Assembly (NCBI RefSeq): GCF_001507535.1
Contig: NZ_LQBN01000001.1
Span: 434,001 to 498,000 of the forward strand
DNA: 64,000 nt
Direction of reading: 5' to 3'
From: Thiomicrospira sp. WB1
GTDB taxonomy: Bacteria > Pseudomonadota > Gammaproteobacteria > Thiomicrospirales > Thiomicrospiraceae
The notes beneath the pieces were generated by a model. That model was not told where the DNA came from. It was given only the letters and a program-made list of their open reading frames with translations, and made no database searches. Shown piece after piece: positions 38,241-47,626 of this stretch (position 1 is its first letter; each line of letters opens with the position of its first letter). The position numbers and the translations under genes are program-made.

Positions 38241-39228
38241 CATCGGAAGGGCCGGCATCGTTTTTGCGCTGTTTGGATTGGTTTTTTTCCAAGGCATCAA
38301 ACTCGGCTTCGATTTGATCAAAGGTGTCGTCCCAGTCACTGTCATCCCAGTCCTCATCCAGTTGATCCGCGTAGCGATCATCGAATTCCGGTTCCGTGGT
38401 GGTCTCGCTGGACTTGGTGCGCTTGTTTGCGGCCTCATTCTGATCAGACGTCGCCTCGGTTTCGTCCTCGTCTTCGTCCTTATTTTTGCCACGGGCTTTG
38501 AGTACCATGCCCCCGACGATCACCCCGGCTTCGTAAAGCAGCCACACAGGGATGGCGAGGAGCGTCTGAGAGATAATGTCCGGTGGCGTCAGCAGCATGC
38601 CCAATACAAAGGCCGCAACCACGATGTAAGGGCGGGCATGCGAGAGTTTCTCCGGTGTGGTCATGCCGGTGATGATCAGTAGCACCACCACAATCGGGAC
38701 CTCAAACGCCAAGCCAAAGGCAAAGAACATCTTAATGACGAAATCAAGGTAAAGGGCGATGTCGGTGGCGACGGTGACCCCTTCCGGCGCGGCGGTGGAC
38801 AGGAAGCCGAACACCAGTGGAAACACCACGTAATAGGCAAACAGGCCCCCGGCATAAAACAGGAAGGAACTGAAAAACAGCAGCGGCCCGATCAGTTTCT
38901 TTTCATGCTGATACAGGGCCGGGGCAATGAACCACCAGATCTGATAGAGCAAGTACGGCATGGCCAGGTAAATGGCCAGCACCAAGCTCAGTTTGAACGG
39001 GGTGAGGAACGGTGAGGCCACCCCGGTGGCGATCATACTGGTGTCGTCGGGCAGAAAGCGCGACAGTGGCTCGGAAATGTAAAGGTAAAGATCGTTGGCG
39101 AACGGGAACAGAGCAATGAACAGAACCAGTATGGCCAGAATGCCTTTGGTCACTGCGTTTCGAAGGTCCAGAAGGTGGTGGACCAGCGACATTTCCTTGT
39201 CCTGGGGAGGCAGTGCGCCGTCGCTCAT
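38218..39228 (-). CDS. tatC: Sec-independent translocase TatC with acidic tail
   Basis: A 336-residue multi-spanning receptor for twin-arginine signal peptides. Six membrane helices lie between residues 25 and 245; MSLVHHLLDLRNAVTKG, YQIWWFIAPALYQHEKK and FGLAFEVPIVVVLL are family hallmarks. TatC is normally about 250-260 residues. The last 90 residues here are cytoplasmic, low complexity and strongly acidic (for example EDWDDSDWDDTFD). No domain is recognised in the tail. It overlaps tatB by ATGA and the DUF255 gene by 23 bp. Confidence 0.96.
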   Translation of the reverse strand: MSDGALPPQDKEMSLVHHLLDLRNAVTKGILAILVLFIALFPFANDLYLYISEPLSRFLPDDTSMIATGVASPFLTPFKLSLVLAIYLAMPYLLYQIWWFIAPALYQHEKKLIGPLLFFSSFLFYAGGLFAYYVVFPLVFGFLSTAAPEGVTVATDIALYLDFVIKMFFAFGLAFEVPIVVVLLIITGMTTPEKLSHARPYIVVAAFVLGMLLTPPDIISQTLLAIPVWLLYEAGVIVGGMVLKARGKNKDEDEDETEATSDQNEAANKRTKSSETTTEPEFDDRYADQLDEDWDDSDWDDTFDQIEAEFDALEKNQSKQRKNDAGPSDDDEPPKK

Positions 39229-39734
39229 GAATGGGCCTGCTTGGTTTCGGTTTCCGTTTGCGCGCGTTCACTGGACGCCGTCTGTGTCGGCTGGGAACCA
39301 GAATCGGTTGTCTGTTCTGAAGCGGGAGCCCCCGCTTGACTGCTTTGCGACTCAGCGGGTTCCTCGGCTTGGGGCGGTTTGGGCTGAGCGGGCGCCCGAT
39401 TGAACTGAGACGGCGTCACTTCTTCGATGTCGCCGAAGGGACGGGTGATCTGCTCGTGTTCGCCCAGATCCTTTTCGAAGTCGGAAAAGTCTTTGTGCAT
39501 GGAGCGCGAAATGTCTTCCAGTTCCTTGCGTTCCTGGTCCAGGTTCATGGAGGTCTGAATTTCGCGCACCGTGTCATTGAGCTCACTGCTTTCGCGAACG
39601 GAATGCACAAAGCGTTTGGTTTTGCCGACAAATTGACCGATCTTGCGTGCGACTTCCGGCATGCGCTCCGGGCCGATCACCAACAGAGCGATCACCAGAA
39701 TCACCATGATTTCGAGCATGCCGATATCAAACAT
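39225..39734 (-). CDS. tatB: twin-arginine translocase subunit TatB
   Basis: A 169-residue protein: N-terminal membrane helix FDIGMLEIMVILVIALLVIG with the TatB-type glutamate, the PERMPEVARKIG hinge and amphipathic helix. A long Gln/Pro/Ser/Ala-rich tail follows. TatB joins TatC in substrate recognition. The family is about 90-170 residues. Located between tatA (40 bp upstream) and tatC (overlap). Confidence 0.95.
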   Translation of the reverse strand: MFDIGMLEIMVILVIALLVIGPERMPEVARKIGQFVGKTKRFVHSVRESSELNDTVREIQTSMNLDQERKELEDISRSMHKDFSDFEKDLGEHEQITRPFGDIEEVTPSQFNRAPAQPKPPQAEEPAESQSSQAGAPASEQTTDSGSQPTQTASSERAQTETETKQAHS

Positions 39735-39774
39735 CGCTTACAGGTCCTTATGAGCCGGAAAGACCGGCGTGATT

Positions 39775-40053
39775 TCAAGCTTTGGGCGTTTTGTCCGACT
39801 CGTCATCGGTTTTGGATCGAGCGGTGGCTTTGTCGCCCTCTTTTTTCTCTTCGGCCTGAACATCGAACACGTTGGCATCGTCTTTGTTTTCGATCTTGTC
39901 GTTGTCGTCTTTTCTGTCTTCTTCGGCGACGGCTTTTTTGAAGCCTTTGATCGCGCCGCCCAGGTCAGAGCCGACGTTGCGCAGGCGCTTGGCGCCAAAC
40001 AGAACCAGAACAATGGCCAGAATAATCAATAGTTGCCAGATGCTAATACCCAT
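39775..40053 (-). CDS. tatA: twin-arginine translocase subunit TatA
   Basis: A 92-residue pore-forming Tat subunit: [20 protein letters not shown] forms the short membrane helix, the F-G-A-K-R-L hinge and [12 protein letters not shown] the amphipathic helix. A charged tail follows. Start and length are typical. First gene of tatABC, 105 bp after hinT on the same strand. Confidence 0.96.
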   Translation of the reverse strand: MGISIWQLLIILAIVLVLFGAKRLRNVGSDLGGAIKGFKKAVAEEDRKDDNDKIENKDDANVFDVQAEEKKEGDKATARSKTDDESDKTPKA

Positions 40054-40158
40054 GAGTGTTGTCTCCGTCGTGATCGGTCAAAAGAATAGCGGCTAATCTT
40101 AGCAGAAACGCGTCGTGCATGGCAATTTTGTGCGTTGTCGCTGCCGAGGGCCGGGTGA

Positions 40159-40479
40159 TCAGTTGCCCAGCAGGTGAATGTGAACGTGAAAGACCTCCTG
40201 GCCACCGGATTCGCCGGTATGGATTTGGGTCTTGAAGCCATCCAGTCCCTGTGCCTGTGCCAGTTGAGGCAGAAGCAGCATCATGTGCCCCATCAGGTCT
40301 TTATCCTCCGGTGCCAGATCAAACAGGGTGGGGATGGGTTTTTTGGGGATCACCAGCAGGTGGATGCGGGCTTTGGGATGGATGTCATGAATGACAATGC
40401 ATTTTTCGTCTTCATGGACAATGTCGGCCGGAATTTCCCGGTCAATGATTTGGCTGAAGATGCTTTTTTCAGGTGTCAT
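40159..40479 (-). CDS. hinT: HIT-family purine nucleoside phosphoramidase
   Basis: A 106-residue histidine-triad protein that hydrolyses AMP-lysine/AMP-NH2-type phosphoramidates. The triad is HVHIHLLG at the C-terminus; TLFDLAPEDKDLMGHM and KSIFSQIIDREIPADIV are typical. Located between hisE and tatA, a recurrent arrangement in Beta- and Gammaproteobacteria, with no known functional link. Confidence 0.96.
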   Translation of the reverse strand: MTPEKSIFSQIIDREIPADIVHEDEKCIVIHDIHPKARIHLLVIPKKPIPTLFDLAPEDKDLMGHMMLLLPQLAQAQGLDGFKTQIHTGESGGQEVFHVHIHLLGN

Positions 40480-40579
40480 AGCGAGTTCCTGTCAGTTTAA
40501 AAGGCCATTGGGTTTGGCCGTGTTGTTTGTATGAGAATCTTGTGAACGCTCATCATTGTGCCGTCAAATCCGGTTGCCT

Positions 40580-40924
40580 TTATTGACGGCGGGCTTTTTC
40601 TTCGTGACCTGACAGGCCAAAACGCCGTTCCAGTTCCTGGGTGACGTCTTGAGCGCTGAGGTCTTGGTGGTGGAGCAAAACCAGGGTGTGGAACCATAGG
40701 TCCGCCACCTCTCCCACCAGGGATGCCTGGTCGTGATGCTGGCTGACGCTGTGTTCCAGGTCCTTGGCCGCCATCACGGTTTCGGTGGCTTCTTCGCCCA
40801 CCTTTTTCAGAATTTTATCCAGTCCCTTATGATACAAACTGGCCACATAAGAGTCATCCGCAGAGTCGTTTTTGCGTGCCTGCAGAACGCGGTCCAGCTC
40901 GGTCAGGATGTCCTGTTGGTTCAT
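40580..40924 (-). CDS. hisE: phosphoribosyl-ATP pyrophosphatase
   Basis: A 114-residue helical pyrophosphohydrolase for the second step of histidine synthesis (PR-ATP to PR-AMP). [21 protein letters not shown] and ETVMAAKDL give the metal-binding helices, with [13 protein letters not shown] after. It is a free-standing HisE: no HisI (PR-AMP cyclohydrolase) domain or gene is attached or nearby, although hisI usually precedes it. Overlaps the hisF stop by ATGA. Confidence 0.95.
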   Translation of the reverse strand: MNQQDILTELDRVLQARKNDSADDSYVASLYHKGLDKILKKVGEEATETVMAAKDLEHSVSQHHDQASLVGEVADLWFHTLVLLHHQDLSAQDVTQELERRFGLSGHEEKARRQ

Positions 40925-41694
40925 AAGCGTACCTCTATGCCTTGTTCCTGCATGCGGGTTTTGGCTTCCTTGATGCTGTACTCACCAAAGTGAAAAATAC
41001 TGGCCGCCAGTACGGCTTCGGCATGGCCTTCGGTCACACCGTCACAGAGGTGGTCCAGGTTCCCCACCCCGCCGGAGGCAATGACGGGAATGGGTACGGC
41101 GTCGGCAATGGCGCGGGTCAATGACAGGTCAAAACCGGATTTGGTGCCGTCTTTGTCCATGCTGGTGACCAGCAGTTCACCCGCGCCCAGGTCCGTCATT
41201 TTCTGCGCCCACTCCAGCGCATCAATGCCGGTGGGCTTACGTCCACCGTGGGTGAATATCTCCCACTTGTCCGGGTCGCCGGGGGCGCTGACTTTTTTGG
41301 CATCGATGGCCACGACGATGCACTGAGCGCCGAATTTTTCGCTGGCTTCTTGAACAAACCCCGGATTGAAGATTGCCGCGGAGTTGATCGCGACTTTGTC
41401 GGCGCCGGCGTTCAGCATGGTGCGGACATTTTCCACTGTGCGAATGCCTCCGCCGACGGTCAGCGGAATGAAAACCTGGCTGGCGACCTGTTCGACCACA
41501 TGCACAATCGTATCACGATCGTGTGCGGTGGCGGTGATGTCCAAAAAGGTTAACTCATCGGCCCCTTGTTGGTCGTATTTTTTCGCGACCTCCACCGGGT
41601 CGCCAGCGTCACGAATGTCCACAAATTGCACGCCTTTGACCACGCGCCCATTGTCCACGTCCAGGCAAGGAATGATGCGTTTGGCTAGCGTCAT
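40921..41694 (-). CDS. hisF: imidazole glycerol phosphate synthase, cyclase subunit
   Basis: A 257-residue beta/alpha barrel that uses ammonia from HisH to form imidazole glycerol phosphate and [26 protein letters not shown] at the N-terminus, [25 protein letters not shown] and [15 protein letters not shown] are the family motifs, with catalytic Asp in the first and DKDG segments. Overlaps hisA upstream and hisE downstream by ATGA, so translation is coupled. Confidence 0.98.
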   Translation of the reverse strand: MTLAKRIIPCLDVDNGRVVKGVQFVDIRDAGDPVEVAKKYDQQGADELTFLDITATAHDRDTIVHVVEQVASQVFIPLTVGGGIRTVENVRTMLNAGADKVAINSAAIFNPGFVQEASEKFGAQCIVVAIDAKKVSAPGDPDKWEIFTHGGRKPTGIDALEWAQKMTDLGAGELLVTSMDKDGTKSGFDLSLTRAIADAVPIPVIASGGVGNLDHLCDGVTEGHAEAVLAASIFHFGEYSIKEAKTRMQEQGIEVRL

Positions 41695-42449
41695 TTGGCG
41701 CGGACCTCCGCCTGTTGTGACAGCTGATCGGACAGAGTCTGGCCTTGTGCAAAGTCCAGTGTGCCCTCATAAATGGCGCGCCCGGTGATCGCGGCGGTGA
41801 CGCCATCGCTTTCGATTTGGGCGAGTGCGCGAATGTCGTCCAGATTGGTAATGCCCCCGGAAGCGATGATAGGAATGGTGAGCGCCTGTGCCAGTTTTTG
41901 TGTGGCCTCGATGTTCACCCCTTGCATCATGCCGTCTCGTCCGATGTCGGTGTAGACGATGGCGTTGACACCATCGTCTTCAAATTGCTTGCCCAGGGTT
42001 TCGACTTGGTGGTCGGTGATTTCGGCCCAGCCATTGATCGCGACCTTGCCGTCTTTGGCGTCGAGGCCGACAATGATGTGTCCCGGAAAACGTTCACAGG
42101 CCTGACGGACGAAGTCGGGGTCGTGTACCGCCTGGGTGCCGATGATGCAATAACTGACGCCAGCGTCGAGATAGGCTTCGATGGTGGCCAAATCGCGAAT
42201 GCCGCCGCCGATCTGAATGGGCAGGTCGGGATAGGCTTCACGTACCTGGTAAACGGCGTCGGCATTGACCGGCTTCCCGGCAAAGGCTCCATTCAGGTCA
42301 ACCATGTGCAGACGTCTGGCGCCTTGCTGGGTCCATTTCTGAGCCATGGCGACGATGTCGCCGGAAAAAACGGTGGCATCGTTCATGTCGCCTTGGCGCA
42401 GGCGGACGCATTGCCCATCTTTCAGATCAATTGCAGGAATTAAAAGCAT
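41691..42449 (-). CDS. hisA: ProFAR isomerase
   Basis: A 252-residue barrel enzyme opening the ribose ring of Pro[23 protein letters not shown] carries the first catalytic aspartate, [18 protein letters not shown] the phosphate site, and [15 protein letters not shown] the second acid. AAAGGA precedes the start. Sits 15 bp after hisH and overlaps hisF. Confidence 0.98.
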   Translation of the reverse strand: MLLIPAIDLKDGQCVRLRQGDMNDATVFSGDIVAMAQKWTQQGARRLHMVDLNGAFAGKPVNADAVYQVREAYPDLPIQIGGGIRDLATIEAYLDAGVSYCIIGTQAVHDPDFVRQACERFPGHIIVGLDAKDGKVAINGWAEITDHQVETLGKQFEDDGVNAIVYTDIGRDGMMQGVNIEATQKLAQALTIPIIASGGITNLDDIRALAQIESDGVTAAITGRAIYEGTLDFAQGQTLSDQLSQQAEVRAK

Positions 42450-42464
42450 AAGAATCCTTTGGTG

Positions 42465-43124
42465 TTACTTGCCCGGCCAGTGCATGAAATTTTTTAATAA
42501 TCGCAATCCCGAATCCGCACTTTTTTCCGGGTGGGCCTGGATTGCGAAGATGTTGTCCTGAGCAATGGCCGAACAAAAGGTTTCGCCGTGTGACGTTTGC
42601 CCGGCAATGGTTTCGGCTGCGTCCGGTTGAACGTAATAGCTGTGGACGAAATAAAACCAGGCGTCTTGTTCGATGCCTTGCCATATTGGGTGGTCGAGCG
42701 TCTGATGAATGCGATTCCAGCCCATGTGCGGCAACTTCAGTTCCGGGTAGGGCGTCAAATTGAAGCGGTGGGTCTGACCGGGCAGACGGTTGAGACAGTC
42801 CACGCCTTGATTTTCTTCACTGTGGCCCATTAAAACCTGCAGGCCCATGCAGATGCCGAGGAAGGGTTTTTCGTGTGAGGCCTTGAGAATCGGCTGGTGC
42901 AGCCCGGCATCGGTCAGTGCCTGCATGCAGGCACGGGCCGCACCTTGTCCCGGAAAAATGATGGCATCGGCGGCCTCAATGCGGTCGGGGTTATGGGTGA
43001 TTTCAACATGCGTGTGTGCCGGGGCAACGGTTTGTGCCGCTTTGGCGACCGAGTTTAAGTTGCCCATCCCGTAATCGATGACGCAGACAAGTTTGGTGTG
43101 TGGGTGCGTGCCAACCGTCCCCAT
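42465..43124 (-). CDS. hisH: imidazole glycerol phosphate synthase, glutaminase subunit
   Basis: A 219-residue class I glutamine amidotransferase that supplies ammonia to HisF. CVIDYGMGNLNSVAKA at the start, the nucleophile cysteine in KPFLGICMGLQVLM, and the His-x-Glu pair in AIQAHPEKSADSG. The first 11 residues before VIDYGMGN are extra and may reflect a later true start (GTG or TTG), but the ATG directly abuts the hisB stop. Confidence 0.96.
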   Translation of the reverse strand: MGTVGTHPHTKLVCVIDYGMGNLNSVAKAAQTVAPAHTHVEITHNPDRIEAADAIIFPGQGAARACMQALTDAGLHQPILKASHEKPFLGICMGLQVLMGHSEENQGVDCLNRLPGQTHRFNLTPYPELKLPHMGWNRIHQTLDHPIWQGIEQDAWFYFVHSYYVQPDAAETIAGQTSHGETFCSAIAQDNIFAIQAHPEKSADSGLRLLKNFMHWPGK

Positions 43125-43715
43125 TCACAAGGCTCCTTTGGTGGAAGGGAGTTGGTCTGTCATGCGCGGATCGCTGGACAGTGCCATGCGCAGCGCCCGG
43201 CCGAATGATTTGAAAATGGTTTCGGCCTGGTGGTGGGCATTGTCGCCACGCAGGCAATCAATGTGAAGCGTGGCCTGTGCATGGTTGACAAATCCCTGGA
43301 AAAACTCCTGCACCAATTGCGTTTCAAATTGGCCGATCTGTTCGCGGGTGAAGTCGGCATTAAAAACCAGCCCGGGACGCCCGGACAGGTCAATGACCGT
43401 TCGGGAAAGCGCTTCATCCAGGGGCACATAAGCGTGACCGTAACGTTGAATGCCTTTTTTGTCGCCCACCGCTTCTTTGAGCGCCATGCCGATCGCGATG
43501 CCGATGTCTTCCACCGTGTGATGATCGTCAATATGGGTGTCGCCTTTGGCGGTGATGGTTAAATCCATCACGCCGTGGCGGGCGATCTGGTCCAGCATGT
43601 GTTCAAAAAAAGGCACGCCGGTATCGAATTGACCGTTGCCCTGACCATCCAGATTGAGTTTGACCTCGATCTGGGTTTCCAGAGTGTTGCGCGAGATGGT
43701 GGCTTGACGCGTCAT
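43125..43715 (-). CDS. hisB: imidazoleglycerol-phosphate dehydratase
   Basis: A 196-residue manganese dehydratase, monofunctional (no histidinol-phosphatase domain). [30 protein letters not shown] and [16 protein letters not shown] hold the metal-binding histidines. It leads the hisB-H-A-F-E operon. The 440-bp divergent region to ccoN contains palindrome copy 8. Confidence 0.97.
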   Translation of the reverse strand: MTRQATISRNTLETQIEVKLNLDGQGNGQFDTGVPFFEHMLDQIARHGVMDLTITAKGDTHIDDHHTVEDIGIAIGMALKEAVGDKKGIQRYGHAYVPLDEALSRTVIDLSGRPGLVFNADFTREQIGQFETQLVQEFFQGFVNHAQATLHIDCLRGDNAHHQAETIFKSFGRALRMALSSDPRMTDQLPSTKGAL

Positions 43716-43821
43716 GAATCGAGCTCCCGAATTCGGTGTTGTGCCCGCCAGGATTTCTTGTCGGCAGGGCCTGAAAAATCACAATATTATAGCGGTCAGG
43801 GCCTGGGGTGTGAACTTTTTT

Positions 43822-43833
43822 ACCAGGCCTGGT
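43822..43833. repeat. dispersed palindrome ACCAGGCCTGGT, copy 8
   Basis: Exact copy, 107 bp upstream of hisB in the hisB/ccoN divergent region, with TTTTTT on the left. It is the only intergenic copy not lying just after a stop codon. Confidence 0.95.
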
Positions 43834-43996
43834 GGATGAGGCCGTCCCGTCAGCGGCGGGGCGGCTGTATGGTAAAAGATAAAATTAATCAGGCGTATAA
43901 AAAAAATTTGCGTCAGTGCAATGATAAGCAAACGCTGATTTTGCGATAATACTGGCGTTCACAATTAGAGCTTTGTTCGCGAAGCTGAGGGCCTTG

Positions 43997-44071
43997 AGCG
44001 TTTTAAAATTTGATCTGGATTAAGTTTTGAAGCGTTTTAAGACGGCTGGGGAAGGCCAAAGTCATTATAAT
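43997..44071 (+). promoter_or_regulatory. FNR/ANR-like site and promoter of the cbb3 operon
   Basis: TTGAT-CTGG-ATTAA (44010-44023) matches the FNR/ANR box TTGAT-N4-ATCAA at 9 of 10 positions. It is bracketed by two direct repeats AGCGTTTTAA (43997-44006, 44031-44040). TATAAT lies at 44066-44071. If transcription starts about 7 bp after that box, the site centre is near -61.5, the classic class I activator position. No good -35 hexamer is visible, fitting activator dependence. Confidence 0.7.
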
Positions 44072-44154
44072 GGCGGGCGAGGAAACCGGCTTGTTTCAAG
44101 GGCGGCGGCTTTTGCAGCAAGTTGAATTTTTGACTATAAGGGGGAATCCTTCCG

Positions 44155-45585
44155 ATGGATACGACAGTAAAACCACAATACAACGATGGTGTGGTCAAGT
44201 ACCTGGCGGTTGGGGCAATTACGTTTCTGGTGCTGGGGACCCTGATGGGGACCTTCGCCGCAGCGCAACTTGCCTGGCCGGCTTTGAACTTTGACATCGC
44301 AGAGATCACATTTGCGCGTCTGCGTGTGATGCACACCAATACCGTTATCTTTGCCTTCGGCGGCATGACCTTGATGGCCACCGCGTTCTACACAGTACAG
44401 CGGACCAACGGCGTCAAGCTTTGGAGTAATGGCATGGCCTGGGTGACGGCCATTCTGTTTACCATTGGCCTGTTGCTGGTGGTGGTCACGATTTCTCTGG
44501 GGATGACCACGGGGAAAGAGTATCACGAGCAGGAATGGCCATTGGCGATTGCCATTGCGCTGGTCTGGACACTATATACCTTGAACTTTGTGATGACGAT
44601 CGCGTCGCGTAACAAGGAAACACATCCAAATGTGTACGTGTCTAACTGGTTCTTCCTGGGGATGATGATCGCGATCACCTATCTGTATGTGGTAAACGGT
44701 CTGGCGATTCCGGTTTCCCTGTTCCGCTCCTACTCACTGTTTGGTGGTGTTCAGGATGCCATGATTCAGTGGTGGTGGGGCCATAACGCCGTTGGCTTCT
44801 TCCTGACAGCTGGTTTCTTGGGGATTATGTATTATTTCGTGCCCAAACAGGCACAGCGTCCGATCTATTCCTATCGCCTGTCGGTGATTCACTTCTGGGC
44901 GTTGATGTTCGGTTATGTTTGGCTGGGTGCGCACCACTTGCAGTACACCGCTCTGCCTGACTGGACCGGTTCGCTTGGTGCGGTGATCTCTCTGGCGATG
45001 ATCATTCCATCCTGGGGTGGTGCTTTGAACGGCATGCTGACCTTGTCCGGCGCCTGGGACCGTTTGAGAACGGATTATATCCTGCGCTTCCTGATTATCT
45101 CGCTGGCGTTCTACGCGATGGCGACGTTTGAAGGGCCTGTTATGGCGGCCAAAACGGTCAACGCTTTGTCTCACTACACAGATTGGACCGTTGGTCACGT
45201 GCATTCCGGTGCATTGGGCTGGGTTGCCATGGTTTCCATCGGTGCGCTGTACCACATGGTAATGAAACTTTGGAACACCGAAATGTATTCCATGAAGCTG
45301 ATTAACTTCCACTTCTGGTTGGCGACCATTGGTACCGTTTTCTACATCGTTGCGATGTGGGTCTCCGGCATCATGCAAGGTTTGATGTGGCGTGCTTACG
45401 ATGAGTACGGCACACTGGCCTACACCTTTGCTGAGTCGGTTGCTGCCATGCATCCTTATTATGTGATGCGTACGGTCGGTGGCTTGCTGTTCTTCTCCGG
45501 TGCGGTGGTGATGTTGTATAACGTCATTATGACCATCCGTACGGCGAACGCACGCCAGGAAGCAGGCGTCGCAGCCAACGCATAA
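44155..45585 (+). CDS. ccoN: cbb3-type cytochrome c oxidase subunit I
   Basis: A 476-residue catalytic subunit of the high-affinity cbb3 oxidase, with about twelve membrane helices. Haem and copper histidines are visible in RVMHTN, WWWGHNAV, LGAHHLQYT and DWTVGHVHSGALG. Length and motifs match CcoN. It begins the ccoN-O-Q-P unit behind an FNR-like site. No other terminal oxidase is in the window, which suggests respiration at low oxygen. Confidence 0.98.
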   Translation: MDTTVKPQYNDGVVKYLAVGAITFLVLGTLMGTFAAAQLAWPALNFDIAEITFARLRVMHTNTVIFAFGGMTLMATAFYTVQRTNGVKLWSNGMAWVTAILFTIGLLLVVVTISLGMTTGKEYHEQEWPLAIAIALVWTLYTLNFVMTIASRNKETHPNVYVSNWFFLGMMIAITYLYVVNGLAIPVSLFRSYSLFGGVQDAMIQWWWGHNAVGFFLTAGFLGIMYYFVPKQAQRPIYSYRLSVIHFWALMFGYVWLGAHHLQYTALPDWTGSLGAVISLAMIIPSWGGALNGMLTLSGAWDRLRTDYILRFLIISLAFYAMATFEGPVMAAKTVNALSHYTDWTVGHVHSGALGWVAMVSIGALYHMVMKLWNTEMYSMKLINFHFWLATIGTVFYIVAMWVSGIMQGLMWRAYDEYGTLAYTFAESVAAMHPYYVMRTVGGLLFFSGAVVMLYNVIMTIRTANARQEAGVAANA

Positions 45586-45654
45586 TAACTATAAGCTGGC
45601 GGGCCGACCGGTCCGCCGCAAAATCACATTGATGAGTTGAGGAGCATTAGACTC

Positions 45655-46482
45655 ATGTCAGAGAATCAAAAGCCCAAAAACTTTCAGGAACGCCTGGAAC
45701 AAAACATTTTTGGTTTGTTCATGGCGACGGCCCTGGCGGTCTCGATCGCTGGGATTGTCGAAATCGTCCCCTTGTTCTATCTCAAGGAAGCGGTTGATTA
45801 CACCGAGCAGACCGATAAGTACGGGAACGTGAAAAACGAAAAATTCCCGGAGCTTGTCTGGGAGCGTGAGTTCACCATGCAAGACGGTCAGCTGGTTTCA
45901 GACAAAAAACTGTACGAGCAAGACAAAAACGGCAACTGGGTGGTTGCAGACTGGAAAGCCGGTGATGGGGTTCGTCCTTACACGCCACTGGAATTGGCTG
46001 GACGTGACATTTATCTGCGCGAAGGCTGCTACATCTGTCACTCACAGATGATTCGTCCTTTCCGCGATGAGCGTGAGCGTTACGGTCACTTTTCTTTGGC
46101 GACCGAGTCCATGTACGACCACCCGATGCAGTGGGGGTCAAAGCGTACCGGGCCTGACTTGGCACGTGTCGGTGGTAAATACTCCGATGAATGGCATGTG
46201 TTGCACCTGATGCGTCCACAGGACATGGTGCCGGAATCCGTCATGCCTGCTTATCCATGGTTGGCTGAAAACCCAATCAATGAAAGTTTCTTCGGGACCA
46301 AGCGTGACATGGCCAAGCGTCTGACTGTTATGCGGACATTGGGTGTGCCATACACGGATGAAGAGATCGCCAATGCAGATGCAGCCATCGAGGGCTATAC
46401 CGAAATGGATGCCATCGTAGCGTATATGCAGGTGCTCGGCACAATGGTTAAACTCGACGACAGTAAGTCATACCGAGAGTAA
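45655..46482 (+). CDS. ccoO: cbb3-type cytochrome c oxidase subunit II (monohaem)
   Basis: A 275-residue membrane-anchored cytochrome c: N-terminal helix near residues 18-38 and haem site [33 protein letters not shown] contains the methionine ligand. CcoO is usually 200-240 residues. The excess lies between the helix and the haem motif, where a charged stretch (for example [20 protein letters not shown]) is inserted. The ATG at 45655 has GAGGAG upstream; a longer form is unlikely. Confidence 0.96.
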   Translation: MSENQKPKNFQERLEQNIFGLFMATALAVSIAGIVEIVPLFYLKEAVDYTEQTDKYGNVKNEKFPELVWEREFTMQDGQLVSDKKLYEQDKNGNWVVADWKAGDGVRPYTPLELAGRDIYLREGCYICHSQMIRPFRDERERYGHFSLATESMYDHPMQWGSKRTGPDLARVGGKYSDEWHVLHLMRPQDMVPESVMPAYPWLAENPINESFFGTKRDMAKRLTVMRTLGVPYTDEEIANADAAIEGYTEMDAIVAYMQVLGTMVKLDDSKSYRE

Positions 46483-46483
46483 T

Positions 46484-46657
46484 ATGCTGGAGTATTTCAA
46501 GACAGACTGGTCAGCCATGACGACCTCGGATTGGGTCGGATTGATCATTACTGTGGCGGTCTTCTTCGGAATGCTCATTACCTTCTGGCGCGCCTTGCGC
46601 CCCAGTAAGCGTAAAGAGCTGGAAGAAGAAAAATATAAAATATTGGACGACGATTAA
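46484..46657 (+). CDS. ccoQ: cbb3 oxidase small subunit CcoQ
   Basis: A 57-residue protein beginning one base after the ccoO stop. One membrane helix (VGLIITVAVFFGMLITFW) is followed by a charged tail (RPSKRKELEEEKYKILDDD). Position between ccoO and ccoP, size and topology are those of CcoQ, which stabilises the oxidase against oxygen. Confidence 0.92.
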   Translation: MLEYFKTDWSAMTTSDWVGLIITVAVFFGMLITFWRALRPSKRKELEEEKYKILDDD

Positions 46658-46677
46658 TTTTTCTGAGGAGCACAAGT

Positions 46678-47577
46678 ATGGCACAACATAACCCTTGGCC
46701 AGATGAAGGCAACACCGGCCACATTTGGGACGAAGACCTACGGGAACTCGATAACCCACCACCGCTTTGGTGGATGCTGGCTTTTTATGCCGGTTTTGTG
46801 ATGATTGTTTTCTATGCTTTGTATTACCCGACCATTCCCTGGACGAACTCGCACTATGAAGGCATGTCCGGCTGGACTCAGGTTGAAGAATACAAAGAAG
46901 ATTACCAGGTACTGAAAGATTGGCGTGATCAGAAGTTTGCTCAAGAAGAAGAGCAGCTGGCTGCTCTGCCGTTGAAAGAAATCATCGAAAACGATGAATT
47001 GCGCACTTACGCGGTCAAAACGTCCAAGGTGCTGTTTGGTGATTATTGCGCCGCCTGTCATGGTGCTGGCGGTCAGGGTAACCCGAACTTCCCGGTTCTG
47101 GCTGATGACGATTGGCTGTGGGGCGGTAAGGTTAATCAGATCTATACGGCCATTGAAAAAGGGCGTATCGGTAACATGCCAGCGCGCGGTATGATGGGTA
47201 ACTTGAACGACCAGGAAGTTGAACAGGTTGCGGATTATGTGATCGCACTGTCCAATGGCAATGGTGATGATCCATCGGTGTCAGCCGGTAAAGCCGTTTA
47301 TCAAAAAGGCATGTGCTTGGCCTGTCATGGTCCCCAAGGCAAGCCTCTTGCGCCGAATGGTGCGACCAATCTGACCGATCAGATCTGGCGCTTCAGTGGT
47401 GAGCGTGATGAAGTCATCAAAACCATCAAGTATGGTGTGATGGTTAAGAAAGACGGTGAGTTGATTGAAAACACCCGTCAGGCGGTTATGCCTGCGTTCG
47501 CAGAGCGCCTGCCCGATGCAGACGTCAACATGAAGCGTTTGGCGGTTTATGTTCACTCGCTGGGTGGCGGGCAATAA
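46678..47577 (+). CDS. ccoP: cbb3-type cytochrome c oxidase subunit III (dihaem)
   Basis: A 299-residue dihaem cytochrome c that receives electrons for CcoO/CcoN. One N-terminal helix (WMLAFYAGFVMIVFYALYY) follows the conserved HIWDEDLRELDNPPPLWW. Haem sites are [11 protein letters not shown] and CLACHGPQGKP, with methionine ligands in NMPARGMMG and AVMPAFAERL. All elements are present. GAGGAG precedes the start. Confidence 0.98.
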   Translation: MAQHNPWPDEGNTGHIWDEDLRELDNPPPLWWMLAFYAGFVMIVFYALYYPTIPWTNSHYEGMSGWTQVEEYKEDYQVLKDWRDQKFAQEEEQLAALPLKEIIENDELRTYAVKTSKVLFGDYCAACHGAGGQGNPNFPVLADDDWLWGGKVNQIYTAIEKGRIGNMPARGMMGNLNDQEVEQVADYVIALSNGNGDDPSVSAGKAVYQKGMCLACHGPQGKPLAPNGATNLTDQIWRFSGERDEVIKTIKYGVMVKKDGELIENTRQAVMPAFAERLPDADVNMKRLAVYVHSLGGGQ

Positions 47578-47626
47578 TCCCGGCTTGTTTCAAACTCTGT
47601 AGTTATTGCTCAGAAAGGAGTCAATC

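Noticed and set aside
38241-38492. N-terminal extension of the DUF255 gene across tatC
   Set aside because: The extra 84 residues are Arg/Thr/Pro-rich antisense-like shadow of the tatC tail in another frame; the exported form starting at 38240 gives a proper signal peptide.
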